Position numbers and translations under genes: made by a program. Shown here in pieces: positions 18,109-27,671 of a stretch of DNA of 64,000 nucleotides (its first letter is position 1; each line of letters opens with the position of its first letter). The DNA comes from Aureimonas sp. Leaf427 (GTDB lineage Bacteria; Pseudomonadota; Alphaproteobacteria; Rhizobiales; Rhizobiaceae), in assembly GCF_001425485.1 (NCBI RefSeq), contig NZ_LMQW01000005.1, positions 48,074-112,073 on the forward strand. Direction: 5' to 3'. Below the pieces are notes generated by a model. The model was given only the letters and a program-made list of their open reading frames with translations, was not told the DNA's origin and made no database searches.

Positions 18109-20238
18109 TCAGCTCTTCCCCATCACCTTCAGCGAAAACGCGTAGATCATCGCGACCTCCTCCAGCCGGTTGAACCGGCCGGACGCTCCGCCGTGGCCGG
18201 CGCCCATATTGGTGCGCAGGAGGATCGGGTTCGCGTCCGTCTTCAGCGCCCGCAGCTTGGCGACCCATTTGGCCGGTTCCCAATAGGTCACGCGCGGATC
18301 GGTAAGCCCGGCGAGGACGAGCATGGGCGGATAGGCCTTGGGCTCGACATTGTCGTAGGGGCTGTAGCCGGCGATGGCCGCGTAGTCCGCCTGCGAGGTG
18401 ATCGGGTTGCCCCATTCCGGCCATTCCGGCGGGGTGAGGGGCAGCGTGTCGTCGAGCATGGTGTTGAGGACGTCGACGAAGGGCACGACCGCGACGACGG
18501 CGCCGAACTTCTCCGGCGCGATATTGGCGATCGCCCCCATCAGCATGCCGCCGGCCGAGCCGCCCTGCGCGACGATCCGGTCGTAGGACGTGTAGCCTTC
18601 CGAAACCAGATGATCGCCGGCCGCGATGAAGTCGGTGAACGTGTTGGTCTTGGCCTGCCGGCGGCCTTCCTCGTACCAGCGGAAGCCCTTGTCCTTGCCG
18701 CCGCGGATATGGGCGATGGCCCAGACGAAGCCGCGATCGACCAGCGAAAGCGCGTTCGTGTTGAACGAGGCGGGGATGGTGATGCCATAGGCGCCGTAGC
18801 CGTAGAGCATCAGCGGCGCGGAGCCGTCGAGCGGCGTATCGCGGCGGTGGAGGAGGGAGACCGGAACGGTCTCGCCGTCGGGCGCCGGCGCGAAGACGCG
18901 GCGCGTCACGTAGTCGTCGGGATTGTGGCCGGAGGGCACGTCCTGCGTCTTCAGGAGCGTGCGTGCGCGCGTCTCGACGTCGTATTCATAGGTCTGCGAG
19001 GGCGTCGTCAGCGAGGAATAGGTGAAGCGGACGAGCGTCGTGTCGTATTCGTAGGTGCCGGACAGGCCGAGCGAATAGGCCTCCTCGTCGAAGGCGACGA
19101 CATGCTCCTCGCCGTCCCAGAGGCACTTGACGACGATGCGTGGCAGGCCGTCCCGGCGTTCCAGCCAGACGAGATGGCGCTTCAGCACGGTGTGGCCGAG
19201 AATCAGCCGGCCGGGCTCGTGGGGCACGTAGTCCACCCAGTCCGAACGACGCGAGGAATCGCTCGGTGCGGTCGCGATCTTGAAGTCCTTGGCGCCGCCG
19301 GCATTGGTCAGGATGTAGAGCGTGCCTTCGCCCTCGTCGACGCTGTATTCGACGCCCGTCTCGCGCTCGGCGAGAAGCCGCGGCTCGGCGGCGGGGTTGG
19401 AGGCCGGGATCAGCCAGGCTTCGGAGGTCTCGTGGTCGTTGATGGCGATGACGACGAACTCGCCCGACTGCGTCTTGTCGACATCCATGAAGAAGCCGGC
19501 ATCGGTCTCCTCGAAGATCAGCGCGTCCTCGGCCGGGTCGCTGCCGAGGCGGTGGTAGAAGACGCGGCTCGGGCGGTGGTTGGAATCGAGCCGCGTGTAG
19601 AAGAGGCCCTTGGAGCGCTGGGACCAGACGGCCCCGCCGCTCGTGTCCTCGATGCGATAGGCCTCGTCCGCGCCGGTCGCGAGGTCGCGCAGGGCCAGCG
19701 CGTAGAACTCCGAGCCCTTGTCGTCGTAGGACCAGGCGAGCCAGTTGTGGTCGGTCGAATGGCTGACGCCGCCGAGTGAGAAATACTCGCGCGCGCCGGC
19801 TTCCGCCTCGACGTCGAGGATCACCGTCTCCGAGGCGTCGTCCCCGCCGCGCGGGCGCCGGACATAGCGCGGATATTCAGCGCCCTGCCGATAGGCGACG
19901 CCGTAGGCGAAGGGGCCGTCCGGCGCGGGAACGGAGCTGTCGTCCTCCTTGATGCGGCCGCGCATTTCCGCGATCAGCGCCTCGCGAAGCGCCGCCGTCG
20001 GGGCCATGATCGCCTCCTGATAGGCGTTCTCGGCGTCGAGATGGGCGCGGATCGCGGGGTCGAGCAGGCTCGTATCCTTGAAGACCTCCTGCCAGTTCGG
20101 CGCGCGGAGCCAGGCATAGTCGTCGCTGCGCGTCACGCCGTGGCGCGTGTCCTCCACGGGCCGGCGATCCGCGACCGGCGGTTCGGCCGGCACGGAGGAG
20201 GCGGCGTTCGGCGAAGCTTGCGGGATGGGGAGGGTCAA
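18109..20238 (-). CDS. ptrB: Oligopeptidase B (S9 family protease II)
   Basis: A 709-residue serine peptidase that cleaves small peptides after Arg or Lys. An N-terminal beta-propeller region (about residues 80-430) covers a C-terminal alpha/beta hydrolase domain. The nucleophile is S561 in QGGSAGGMLMG, and the catalytic His is in the final GAGHGGASGR; acidic residues in LAGLTDPRVTYWEPAKW complete the triad region. No signal peptide is seen, so it is cytoplasmic. The gene is convergent with the MarR-GNAT gene and divergent from mrpA. Confidence 0.94.
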   Translation of the reverse strand: MTLPIPQASPNAASSVPAEPPVADRRPVEDTRHGVTRSDDYAWLRAPNWQEVFKDTSLLDPAIRAHLDAENAYQEAIMAPTAALREALIAEMRGRIKEDDSSVPAPDGPFAYGVAYRQGAEYPRYVRRPRGGDDASETVILDVEAEAGAREYFSLGGVSHSTDHNWLAWSYDDKGSEFYALALRDLATGADEAYRIEDTSGGAVWSQRSKGLFYTRLDSNHRPSRVFYHRLGSDPAEDALIFEETDAGFFMDVDKTQSGEFVVIAINDHETSEAWLIPASNPAAEPRLLAERETGVEYSVDEGEGTLYILTNAGGAKDFKIATAPSDSSRRSDWVDYVPHEPGRLILGHTVLKRHLVWLERRDGLPRIVVKCLWDGEEHVVAFDEEAYSLGLSGTYEYDTTLVRFTYSSLTTPSQTYEYDVETRARTLLKTQDVPSGHNPDDYVTRRVFAPAPDGETVPVSLLHRRDTPLDGSAPLMLYGYGAYGITIPASFNTNALSLVDRGFVWAIAHIRGGKDKGFRWYEEGRRQAKTNTFTDFIAAGDHLVSEGYTSYDRIVAQGGSAGGMLMGAIANIAPEKFGAVVAVVPFVDVLNTMLDDTLPLTPPEWPEWGNPITSQADYAAIAGYSPYDNVEPKAYPPMLVLAGLTDPRVTYWEPAKWVAKLRALKTDANPILLRTNMGAGHGGASGRFNRLEEVAMIYAFSLKVMGKS

Positions 20239-20342
20239 GTCGGATTCCGATCGGGCAGCGCGAGGCGCCGGGCGCGTCGCGGGAGTTCGGTGTCGAGGCT
20301 CCTCGCCTCGGATGCACCCGGAATCCCATAGCGAATGCGGCC

Positions 20343-22844
20343 GTGCAAGGGGCCACGTCGTCCCCTCCGTTTCCGCCGGAGCGGAAGCGTTCTTGCCGCG
20401 GAGGCGAAGGCGGCTATGTTGCCGGAAACCGGCGACGGGGGAGAACGGGACTGCCAGTTTCGACGGAGGGCGTTTGGGCGCCCGGCTTCATCGCCTTGGC
20501 CCTGCCGTTCCTCGGCGCGATCCTGGCCCCTTTCATGGTCCGGCTCTTCGGCCGCGCCGCCGGCTGGCCGCTGGCGCTCCTGCCGGCCGGCGCCTTCGTC
20601 CTTCTCTTCGACGGGGCAGGGCGCGCCGAGGCGCTTCTCTTCTCCGCCGAGTGGGTTCCGAGCCTTAGCATCCGCCTCGCCTTCCGGCTGGACGGTCTGT
20701 CGCAGGGCTTCGCCCTTCTCGTCACCGGCATCGGCGCGCTGCTCGTGCTCTATGCCGCCGGCTATCTCGGCAGGAGGCCCGATCTCGGGCGGTTCCTCGG
20801 CTTCGTCTTCCTCTTCATGGGCGCCATGCTCGGACTCGTCCTCGCCGACGATCTCGTCACGCTCGCCGTCTTCTGGGAACTGACCTCGATCGCCTCCTTC
20901 CTCCTGATCGGCTTCGATCACGAGCGGGAGGCCTCGCGGCGCGGGGCGATCCAGGCGCTGGTGATCACCGGCGGCGGCGGGCTGGCGCTGCTGGCCGCCG
21001 CCGTTCTCCTCGGCGAGGGGCTCGGCCTGCGCACCCTGACCGAGGTGCTGGCCGCAGGCGATACCATCCGCGACAGCGCGCTCTACGGGCCGCTTCTGGC
21101 GCTCGTGCTCCTCGCGGCCTTCACGAAATCGGCGCAGGTGCCGTTCCATGTCTGGCTGCCCAACGCCATGGCCGCGCCGACGCCGGTCTCGGCCTATCTC
21201 CACTCTGCGACCATGGTGAAGGCCGGCGTCTACCTGCTCCTGCGCCTTCACCCGGCCTTCGGCGGCACGCCCGCCTGGGAGACGATCCTGCCGCTCTTCG
21301 GCGGCGCGACGCTGCTGACGGGCGCCGCCCTCGCGCTGCGCCAGACCGATCTGAAGCTCGTCCTCGCCTATACGACGGTCGGCTCGCTCGGCCTCATCGT
21401 CCTGCTGATCGGCATCGGCACGGAGGCCGCGATCGAGGCGGCGGTGCTCTATCTTCTCGCCCATGCGCTCTTCAAGGGCGCGCTCTTCACACTGGCAGGC
21501 TCGATCGACCACGGGGCCGGAACGCGGGATCTGCGCGCGCTCGGTGGTCTCCGTCGCGTCATGCCCGCGACCTTCGCCGCGGCGCTCCTCGCCGCCCTCT
21601 CCATGGCCGGCATGACGCCCTTTCTCGGCTTCGTCGCCAAGGAGGAGGTCTATGCCGCGACGCTCCCCGGCCTCGCTGTGACGCTCGTTGCGGTCATGGG
21701 CAATGCCGCCATGGTCGCCGCCGCCGGCCTCGTCGCTCTCCGGCCCTTCCTCGGCCCGCGGCCGGAGGCTCTATCGAAGGCGCATGAAGGCGCGCCGCTT
21801 CTCCTTGCAGCGCCCGTCGCGCTCGCGCTCTGTGGTCTTCTGGCGGGCGTCCTGTCCGGCCTCTTCCATCCGGTCTTTTCAAACGCCATGGCCTCGGCCG
21901 CCCTCGGTCGCGGCGTCGCCATCGGCGCCTCCGCGATGCCGCATCCGGGCCTGCCGCTGCTTCTCTCCGCCCTCACGATCGCGCTCGGCGCAGGGCTCTA
22001 CCTCAAGGCCGACGCGGTTCGCGGGGGGCTCGCCCGGCTGCTCGGCGCCATCGGCTGGGGGCCGGATCTCGGCTTCGATCAGGCGATGCGCGGGCTGATC
22101 CGCGCCTCGGTCGCCCTGACGGCCCGGCTCCAATCGGGCCGGCTCGACCGCTACACGGCCGTCGCCTTCGCCGTCTTCGCCCTCGCCATGCTGGTGCCGC
22201 TGATCCTCGGCGATGCGCTGCCGGTGGTCCCCGATCTCGCCGGCATCGGCTGGCTGTCGGCCGGCCCGGCCGCGCTGATCCTCGTCGGCATAGCGGTCGT
22301 GCTCGCGGCGCGCGAGCGGCTGGTCGCCGTCGTGGCGCTCGGCATCCAGGGGCTGGCGATGGCGCTCCTCTTCGCCTCCGTCGGCGCGCCCGATCTCGCC
22401 TTCACGCAGATGATGGTGGAGACCCTCTCGGTCGTCATCCTCGTCTTCGTGCTCCTCCGGCTGGATCTGAAACCCTCCGACCGTCGGCCTCCTCGCTACC
22501 GCCTCGCCGATGGCGCCGTCGCGCTGGCCGGCGGCCTCGGCCTCGCGCTCTTGATCCTCGCGGTCTCGGAGACGCCGTTCGACGCCCGCCTGTCCGATTT
22601 CTACACCGCCATGAGCGCGCCGCTCGCCCATGGGCGCAACATCGTCAACGTCGTCATCGTCGACTTCCGCGGCCTCGATACGCTTGGCGAGATCGCCGTC
22701 GTGCTTGCGGCGGGCCTTGCGATTCTCGGCCTGCTCGGTTTGAGGGCGCCCGCCGAGACCGCCTTGCGGAAAACCCGCCCCGGCCGGGGTCGCAAGACCG
22801 CCGCCGCCCCGTTGAAGCCGGCTGGACCGGAGCGATCCTCGTGA
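20343..22844 (+). CDS. mrpA: Mrp Na+/H+ antiporter subunit A
   Basis: The largest subunit of the multi-subunit Mrp antiporter, an inner-membrane complex related to complex I that exchanges Na+ for H+. The long hydrophobic protein has the proton-conducting NuoL-like core, with AFTKSAQVPFHVWLPNAMAAP and YLHSATMVKAGVYLL, and a C-terminal domain with the PDLAFTQMMVETLSVVILV block. The GTG at 20343 gives 833 residues, but the first 36 codons look non-coding and no ATG exists near the membrane start; a CTG at 20451, eight bases after GGGGGAG, may be the true start (797 residues). First gene of mrpABCDEFG. Confidence 0.93.
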   Translation: MQGATSSPPFPPERKRSCRGGEGGYVAGNRRRGRTGLPVSTEGVWAPGFIALALPFLGAILAPFMVRLFGRAAGWPLALLPAGAFVLLFDGAGRAEALLFSAEWVPSLSIRLAFRLDGLSQGFALLVTGIGALLVLYAAGYLGRRPDLGRFLGFVFLFMGAMLGLVLADDLVTLAVFWELTSIASFLLIGFDHEREASRRGAIQALVITGGGGLALLAAAVLLGEGLGLRTLTEVLAAGDTIRDSALYGPLLALVLLAAFTKSAQVPFHVWLPNAMAAPTPVSAYLHSATMVKAGVYLLLRLHPAFGGTPAWETILPLFGGATLLTGAALALRQTDLKLVLAYTTVGSLGLIVLLIGIGTEAAIEAAVLYLLAHALFKGALFTLAGSIDHGAGTRDLRALGGLRRVMPATFAAALLAALSMAGMTPFLGFVAKEEVYAATLPGLAVTLVAVMGNAAMVAAAGLVALRPFLGPRPEALSKAHEGAPLLLAAPVALALCGLLAGVLSGLFHPVFSNAMASAALGRGVAIGASAMPHPGLPLLLSALTIALGAGLYLKADAVRGGLARLLGAIGWGPDLGFDQAMRGLIRASVALTARLQSGRLDRYTAVAFAVFALAMLVPLILGDALPVVPDLAGIGWLSAGPAALILVGIAVVLAARERLVAVVALGIQGLAMALLFASVGAPDLAFTQMMVETLSVVILVFVLLRLDLKPSDRRPPRYRLADGAVALAGGLGLALLILAVSETPFDARLSDFYTAMSAPLAHGRNIVNVVIVDFRGLDTLGEIAVVLAAGLAILGLLGLRAPAETALRKTRPGRGRKTAAAPLKPAGPERSS

Positions 22845-23266
22845 ACAGCCCGATCTTCCGCGCCGCGAGCCCGCTCATCGCCGCGCTGCTCGTCCTTGCC
22901 GCGATCTTCATCGTGCTTCGCGGCCACAACGAGCCCGGCGGCGGCTTCATCGGCGGGCTGCTCGCCGCCGGCGCGGTCGCGATGCGCGCGCTGGCCGGGG
23001 AGGGCGCGGCCATGCGCCGGGCGCTGCGCGTCGATCCCGCCGCCTTCGCGGCGGCCGGGCTGCTTCTCGCCGCGCTCGCGGGCCTCTCCGCCCTTCTGGT
23101 AGGGCGTCCGCTCTTCACCGGCCTCTGGTGGCTGCCGCAGGTGCTCGGCAGCGAGGTCGCGCTCTCGACGCCCCTCGTCTTCGATCTCGGCGTCTTCGCC
23201 ACCGTCTTCGGCACGTTCTCCGCGCTGATCCTGGAACTCTCGGACAAGCGCGGGGAGGGCGGCTGA
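22841..23266 (+). CDS. mrpB: Mrp antiporter subunit B
   Basis: A 141-residue membrane protein with about four helices, matching MrpB/MnhB. The family motif RGHNEPGGGFIGGLLAA lies at residues 27-43. It begins with a GTG overlapping the mrpA stop and ends with its stop codon sharing one base with the mrpC start. Some bacteria carry MrpA and MrpB as one fused chain; here they are separate. It functions only as part of the complex. Confidence 0.93.
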   Translation: MNSPIFRAASPLIAALLVLAAIFIVLRGHNEPGGGFIGGLLAAGAVAMRALAGEGAAMRRALRVDPAAFAAAGLLLAALAGLSALLVGRPLFTGLWWLPQVLGSEVALSTPLVFDLGVFATVFGTFSALILELSDKRGEGG

Positions 23267-23643
23267 TGCAGGCGCTCCTCGCCCTTCTGGCCGGCGCGCT
23301 CTTCGGCGGCGCGATCTATCTCCTCCTCTCGCGCCGGATCGTGCGCGTGCTGATCGGCCTCGTCCTCTTCGGCAATGCCGCAAATCTGACGATCCTCGCC
23401 GCCGGCCGCGTTTCCGTCCGCAGTCTTCCGCTCGTGCCGGACGGGCTCTACGCGCCGGAAGGCCCCATCGCGAACCCTCTGCCCCAGGCGCTGATCCTCA
23501 CCGCGATCGTCATCTCCTTCTCCTTCTTCGCCGTGCTCCTGGTGCTCGCCTTTCGCGCCTATCAGGACCTCGGCACCGACGACACCGGCCTGATGCGCGT
23601 CGCCGAACCCGAAGGGGAGGGGCCGCCGCCCCTCGGCTACTGA
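23266..23643 (+). CDS. mrpC: Mrp antiporter subunit C
   Basis: A 125-residue NuoK-like membrane subunit with three helices. The stretch LIGLVLFGNAANLTIL and the following DPLPQALILTAIVISF-type region (here NPLPQALILTAIVI) are family hallmarks and include the conserved acidic/Asn positions near the proton path. The start ATG shares a base with the mrpB stop (TGATG). The C-terminus is polar and cytoplasmic. Confidence 0.93.
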   Translation: MQALLALLAGALFGGAIYLLLSRRIVRVLIGLVLFGNAANLTILAAGRVSVRSLPLVPDGLYAPEGPIANPLPQALILTAIVISFSFFAVLLVLAFRAYQDLGTDDTGLMRVAEPEGEGPPPLGY

Positions 23644-23645
23644 CC

Positions 23646-25226
23646 ATGGCGATCGACACCGCCGCTCTCTTCGAAACGGCGCAGACCTTCGCGCCGGTCA
23701 CGCCGGCCGATGCGCTGGTGGCGCTGCCCGTCGCGCTGCAGCTGGCGCTCGCCGCGATCCTGTTGCTCATGAGGCGGCAGGTGCGGGCGCAAGGAAGGGT
23801 CGCGGTCGCCGGGCTCGGCCTCGTCTTCGCGATCGATCTGGCGCTCCTGGCGCAGGTCCTGTCCGGCGGCCCGCGCGTCATGGCGATGGGCGCCTGGTTT
23901 CCGCCCTTCGGCATCGCCTTCTCGCTGGACGTGCTGGGCGCCGTCTTCCTCGCCGTCGCCGGCTTCGTCGCGCTCGCCTGCGCGATCCACGCGACCGCCG
24001 CGATCCCGGAGGCGGAAAAGCGCGGCGGCTTCTTCCCCTTCCTCGTCCTCATGATGGCGGGCGTTTCAGGCGCCTTCCTGACCGGCGATCTCTTCAACCT
24101 CTATGTCTGGTTCGAGGTTCTGCTGATCGCCTCCTTCGGCCTGCTCGCTCTCGGTTCTCGGCCGGCGCAGCTCGACGGGGCGCTCGCCTACGGCATCCTG
24201 AACCTCGTCGCGACGACGCTTTTCCTCATCGCGACCGCGCTGCTCTATGGCCTCTTCGGCACGCTCAACATGGCCGACCTCGCGCGTCTGGCGGCGCTGC
24301 GGGACGCGGACGGGCCTGTCGTGGCGCTCACCGTCCTCTTCCTCGCCGCCTTCGGCATGAAGGCCGCCGCCTTCCCGCTGAACGCCTGGCTGCCCGCCTC
24401 CTACCACACGCCCCGCTTCGTCACCTCCGCGCTCTTCGCCGGCCTCCTGACGAAGGTCGGCGTCTATGCGCTGATCCGCGTTCTCGGCATGGTGCTGGCC
24501 GGCGCCCATGGCGGCCTTGCGCCGCTCATCGGCTGGGTGGCGGGCTTGACCATGCTGGTCGGCGCGCTCGGCGCGCTCGCGCAGAGCGATCTTCGCCGTC
24601 TTCTCGGCTATGTCGTCATCGCCGGCATCGGCACGATCCTGGCCGGCCTCGCCCTACCCGTCGCGGTCGGCGGTGCCGGCCTTGCCGGCTCGATCGCCTA
24701 CGCGCTCCATTCGATCGTCGTCATGGCCGCGCTCTATCTCGCCGCCGGCGTCGTGGCGGATCGAACTGGCTCCTCCTCGCTCCACGAGATGGGCGGGCTC
24801 TGGAAACGCCATCCGGTCTTTTCCGGCCTCGTCCTCGTCCTGTTTCTCGCTGCCTCCGGCCTGCCGCCGCTCTCCGGCTTCTGGCCGAAGCTCGTGCTCC
24901 TGCGCGCCACGATCGGCGGGGGCGAGCCGGTTCTGGCCGCCGTCCTTCTTCTCTCCGGTCTTCTTCTCACGATCGCGACGCTGCGCGTCTTCGCGCTGGC
25001 CTTCTGGCGCGAAGCGCCGGGGCGAGGGGATGCGGGCGGTGCGGAGGATTTCGAGGCGCCGCCGCCCGGCCGATGGCAGACCACCCTGCCGCTCGCCGCG
25101 CTGACGGCCTTCGCCCTCGCCATGGGCCTCTATCCCGAGCCGCTCGCCCATGTGGCCCGCCTTGCCGCGGACGGCATCGCCGATCCCTCCGCCGCCATCG
25201 TCCGAACGCTGGGAGCCACGCCATGA
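23646..25226 (+). CDS. mrpD: Mrp antiporter subunit D
   Basis: A 526-residue NuoN/NuoM-like antiporter subunit with about fourteen membrane helices. Key stretches are LFNLYVWFEVLLIASFGLL, with the conserved membrane Glu, and GMKAAAFPLNAWLPASYHTP, with the conserved Lys. The start is two bases after the mrpC stop and the end overlaps mrpE by four bases. With MrpA it provides one of the two main ion pathways of the complex. Confidence 0.94.
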   Translation: MAIDTAALFETAQTFAPVTPADALVALPVALQLALAAILLLMRRQVRAQGRVAVAGLGLVFAIDLALLAQVLSGGPRVMAMGAWFPPFGIAFSLDVLGAVFLAVAGFVALACAIHATAAIPEAEKRGGFFPFLVLMMAGVSGAFLTGDLFNLYVWFEVLLIASFGLLALGSRPAQLDGALAYGILNLVATTLFLIATALLYGLFGTLNMADLARLAALRDADGPVVALTVLFLAAFGMKAAAFPLNAWLPASYHTPRFVTSALFAGLLTKVGVYALIRVLGMVLAGAHGGLAPLIGWVAGLTMLVGALGALAQSDLRRLLGYVVIAGIGTILAGLALPVAVGGAGLAGSIAYALHSIVVMAALYLAAGVVADRTGSSSLHEMGGLWKRHPVFSGLVLVLFLAASGLPPLSGFWPKLVLLRATIGGGEPVLAAVLLLSGLLLTIATLRVFALAFWREAPGRGDAGGAEDFEAPPPGRWQTTLPLAALTAFALAMGLYPEPLAHVARLAADGIADPSAAIVRTLGATP

Positions 25227-25690
25227 GGCGGCTGCCGACGCTTCTGCTCCTCGCTTTCGGCTGGATGGCGATCGGCTGGTCGTTCACGATCCTCAATCTC
25301 GCGCTCGGCCTTTGCGTCGCCTGGGTCGCGCTCCGCCTCGCCGGCGCGTCCGGGCTGCTGCCGACGATCCGCCTCTGGCCCCTGATCGCGCTCGCTCTCC
25401 TCTTCCTGAAGGAACTGGCGCTTTCGGCCGTCGCCGTCGTGCGCATCGTCCTCGACCCGAAGCTCGCCGCCACGCCCGGCATCGTGAACGTGCCCCTCGC
25501 GCTTCACCGGGACGGCGAGATCGCCCTTCTCGCCTGCCTGATCACGCTGACGCCCGGCACGCTGTCGGTCGATCTGTCGCCGGACCGCCGGCATCTCCTC
25601 GTCCACGCGCTCGACGCCTCCGACCCGGCGGGTCTGCGCCGCTCCATCGCGGAGGGTTTCGAGCGGGCGATCATGAAGGCCTTTCCATGA
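25223..25690 (+). CDS. mrpE: Mrp antiporter subunit E
   Basis: A 155-residue subunit with two or three N-terminal membrane helices and a soluble C-terminal domain. The block LITLTPGTLSVDLSPDRRHLLVHALD is diagnostic of MrpE/MnhE. It overlaps mrpD and mrpF by four bases each (ATGA), so translation is coupled across the operon. The subunit is needed for complex stability rather than catalysis in studied species. Confidence 0.93.
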   Translation: MRRLPTLLLLAFGWMAIGWSFTILNLALGLCVAWVALRLAGASGLLPTIRLWPLIALALLFLKELALSAVAVVRIVLDPKLAATPGIVNVPLALHRDGEIALLACLITLTPGTLSVDLSPDRRHLLVHALDASDPAGLRRSIAEGFERAIMKAFP

Positions 25691-25971
25691 GCGGCGCCTG
25701 GATCTTTCTCGACGGCGCGATCGCCGCCTCCGCCGTGATGCTCGGCGCGGCGCTGCTCCTTGCAGCGATCCGTGTCGCGCGGGGCCCGAGCCTGCCGGAC
25801 CGCGTGCTCGGCCTCGATCTTTGCACGAATCTCGCGATCTGCTTCCTCGGCGTCGCCGCGCTCCAGCCGGGCTCGGCGGCTCTCGTCGATGTCGCCTTCG
25901 GCGTCGCGGCCATCGGCTTTCTCGCCACGCTCGCCTTCGCCTGGTTCATCGAGAAGAGAGGCCGCCGCTGA
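25687..25971 (+). CDS. mrpF: Mrp antiporter subunit F
   Basis: A 94-residue membrane subunit with three helices. The stretch ARGPSLPDRVLGLDLCTN, with the conserved Asp residues in the second helix region, identifies MrpF/MnhF. It overlaps mrpE by four bases and shares one base with the mrpG start (TGATG). Confidence 0.93.
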   Translation: MSGAWIFLDGAIAASAVMLGAALLLAAIRVARGPSLPDRVLGLDLCTNLAICFLGVAALQPGSAALVDVAFGVAAIGFLATLAFAWFIEKRGRR

Positions 25972-26303
25972 TGCTGGAGATCGCAGCGGGAACTCTCGCC
26001 ATCCTCGGCTCGGGCCTTGCGCTCGTCGCTTCCATCGGCCTGCTGCGCCTGCCGAACTTCCTCGCCCGCACCCATGCCGCCTCGCTGGCGGGCTCCGTCG
26101 GCGCGGGGCTGATCCTCGTCGCAGTCGCGCTGGTGGCGCCGGACGGCGGCATCGCCATCCGCGCGCTCGCCGCCATCCTGCTTTTGTTCGTCACCGCCCC
26201 GATCGCCGCCCATCTCCTCGCCAAGGCGAGCTACCGCTCCGGCGAGGCCTCGGGTGGGCCGGGCGGGGACGGCAAGGGCCAGACCCCGGAGGCGACGAAG
26301 TAG
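25971..26303 (+). CDS. mrpG: Mrp antiporter subunit G
   Basis: A 110-residue membrane subunit with three helices, closing the mrp operon. The motif GLLRLPNFLARTHAAS after the first helix and the later LLFVTAPIAAHLLAKASY are typical of MrpG/MnhG. Its last 73 bases overlap the end of the cysQ-like gene on the opposite strand, so the two convergent transcripts are complementary at their 3' ends. Confidence 0.93.
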   Translation: MLEIAAGTLAILGSGLALVASIGLLRLPNFLARTHAASLAGSVGAGLILVAVALVAPDGGIAIRALAAILLLFVTAPIAAHLLAKASYRSGEASGGPGGDGKGQTPEATK

Positions 26304-27091
26304 GGATTGGCGAAATCCGCCTCGCCGGCGCGGCCGCGCTTCTCGTAGAGGAGAGGCGCGTGCCCCAGCGTGCGCACCGTGCCGCCCGCCGCCTCCAGGA
26401 CCGCCTGTCCCGCCGCCGTGTCCCACTCCATCGTGCGGCCGAAGCAGGGATAGAGATCCGCCGCGCCCTCGGCGATCCGGCAGAACTTTAGCGACGAGCC
26501 GACCGGCACGACTTCGGCCGTGCGATAGCGCATGAGGAAGGCGGCGACGTCCGGCGTCTGGGCGCGCGACCGGCTGACGAGAACGATCGGGTGATCGAGA
26601 GCCTTGCGCGTTTCGATCGTGTGGAGGAGGCCGCTGCGCCCGTCCGACCCGACGCGCCCCTTGAAGGCGCCGGCGGCCGAGCCGACGAAGATCTCGCCAT
26701 AGGCCGGCGCCACGACGACGCCCGCGACGGGGCGCCCGTCCTCGATCAGCGCGATGTTGACCGTGAAATCGCCGATGCCGCCGATGAACTCGCGCGTTCC
26801 GTCGATCGGATCGACCAGCACGAAACGCCGGCCGAGATGGGCGGGAACGTCGCCTGCATAGACCGCTTCCTCGGCGACGACCGGCAGATCGGGAAACGCC
26901 TCGGCGAGCCGGGCCTTGATCAGCGTCTCCGCGGCGAGGTCGGCCTCGGTCACCGGCGAGAAGTCGGCCTTCAGCACATGCTCGCGCTCGCCGCCGAAAG
27001 CGCCGCGAACGAGGGCGGCGGCTTCCAGCGCGGCGCTCTGAAAGGCGCAGAGGACTGCCCCTGGATCGTCCTGTCTCGTCATGTCCGCCAT
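26231..27091 (-). CDS. cysQ: 3'(2'),5'-bisphosphate nucleotidase CysQ / inositol phosphatase family
   Basis: A lithium-sensitive phosphatase family protein that most likely removes the 3' phosphate from PAP formed in sulfate assimilation. The 286-residue product has the metal site residues in VAEEAVY and the signature DPIDGTREF, then the late ECDxxA-like block, here MEWDTAAGQAVLEAAGG. Length and the DGTREF form favour CysQ over inositol monophosphatase. The start is uncertain among ATG codons at 27091, 27082 and 27145. The 3' end overlaps mrpG in antisense. Confidence 0.9.
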   Translation of the reverse strand: MADMTRQDDPGAVLCAFQSAALEAAALVRGAFGGEREHVLKADFSPVTEADLAAETLIKARLAEAFPDLPVVAEEAVYAGDVPAHLGRRFVLVDPIDGTREFIGGIGDFTVNIALIEDGRPVAGVVVAPAYGEIFVGSAAGAFKGRVGSDGRSGLLHTIETRKALDHPIVLVSRSRAQTPDVAAFLMRYRTAEVVPVGSSLKFCRIAEGAADLYPCFGRTMEWDTAAGQAVLEAAGGTVRTLGHAPLLYEKRGRAGEADFANPYFVASGVWPLPSPPGPPEASPER

Positions 27092-27295
27092 CGTCGCCGC
27101 GCTGGGCCGGCGCGCCGGCATAGGGTGTTCAACTCCGCGTCGCATCGCCGTGTTCCGGTTCCGCCGGGGAGCAGCCTCCGCTAAGAGGTCCTAACAAAGA
27201 CCCATCAGGGGCGCGAGATCGCCCGGCCGCGAATCCGTGGGGTTCAAGGCCGGCCCGATGCGCTCGCACATCCAGGCCTCGACGGAAAGACCGAC

Positions 27296-27667
27296 ATGAC
27301 CCGAACCGCGATACTTCTGACCGTCCTCTCGGGACTTCTCGGGGCCGCCGGCGCCGCGGGTGCCGCGGCCGCGGCCCATGGATCGGCGGGCGCGGATCTC
27401 ATGATGCTGGCCGCCGCCATGGCGCTCGTCCATGCGCCCGCTCTTCTGGCGCTGGCCGCCCTGCCGCTGGCGAGCCCGCTCTGGAAGGCTCTGCCGGGCC
27501 TCGTGCTGGCGCTTGGAACGCTGCTCTTCTCCGGCGATCTCGCCATGCGGGCGCTGACCGGCGACAGGCTCTTTCCGATGGCCGCGCCGGCCGGCGGGAC
27601 GCTCCTGATCGCCGGCTGGCTGCTTCTCGCCGTCGCCGCGCTGGTTTCCGCGCGGCGACGGAACTGA
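27296..27667 (+). CDS. DUF423 family membrane protein
   Basis: A 123-residue inner-membrane protein with four hydrophobic helices. The final third, LFSGDLAMRALTGDRLFPMAAPAGG, matches the conserved end of DUF423/YgdD proteins, whose function is unknown. It stands alone between cysQ and the RidA gene, and is convergent with the latter, with four bases between stops. Confidence 0.85.
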   Translation: MTRTAILLTVLSGLLGAAGAAGAAAAAHGSAGADLMMLAAAMALVHAPALLALAALPLASPLWKALPGLVLALGTLLFSGDLAMRALTGDRLFPMAAPAGGTLLIAGWLLLAVAALVSARRRN

Positions 27668-27671
27668 ACGA

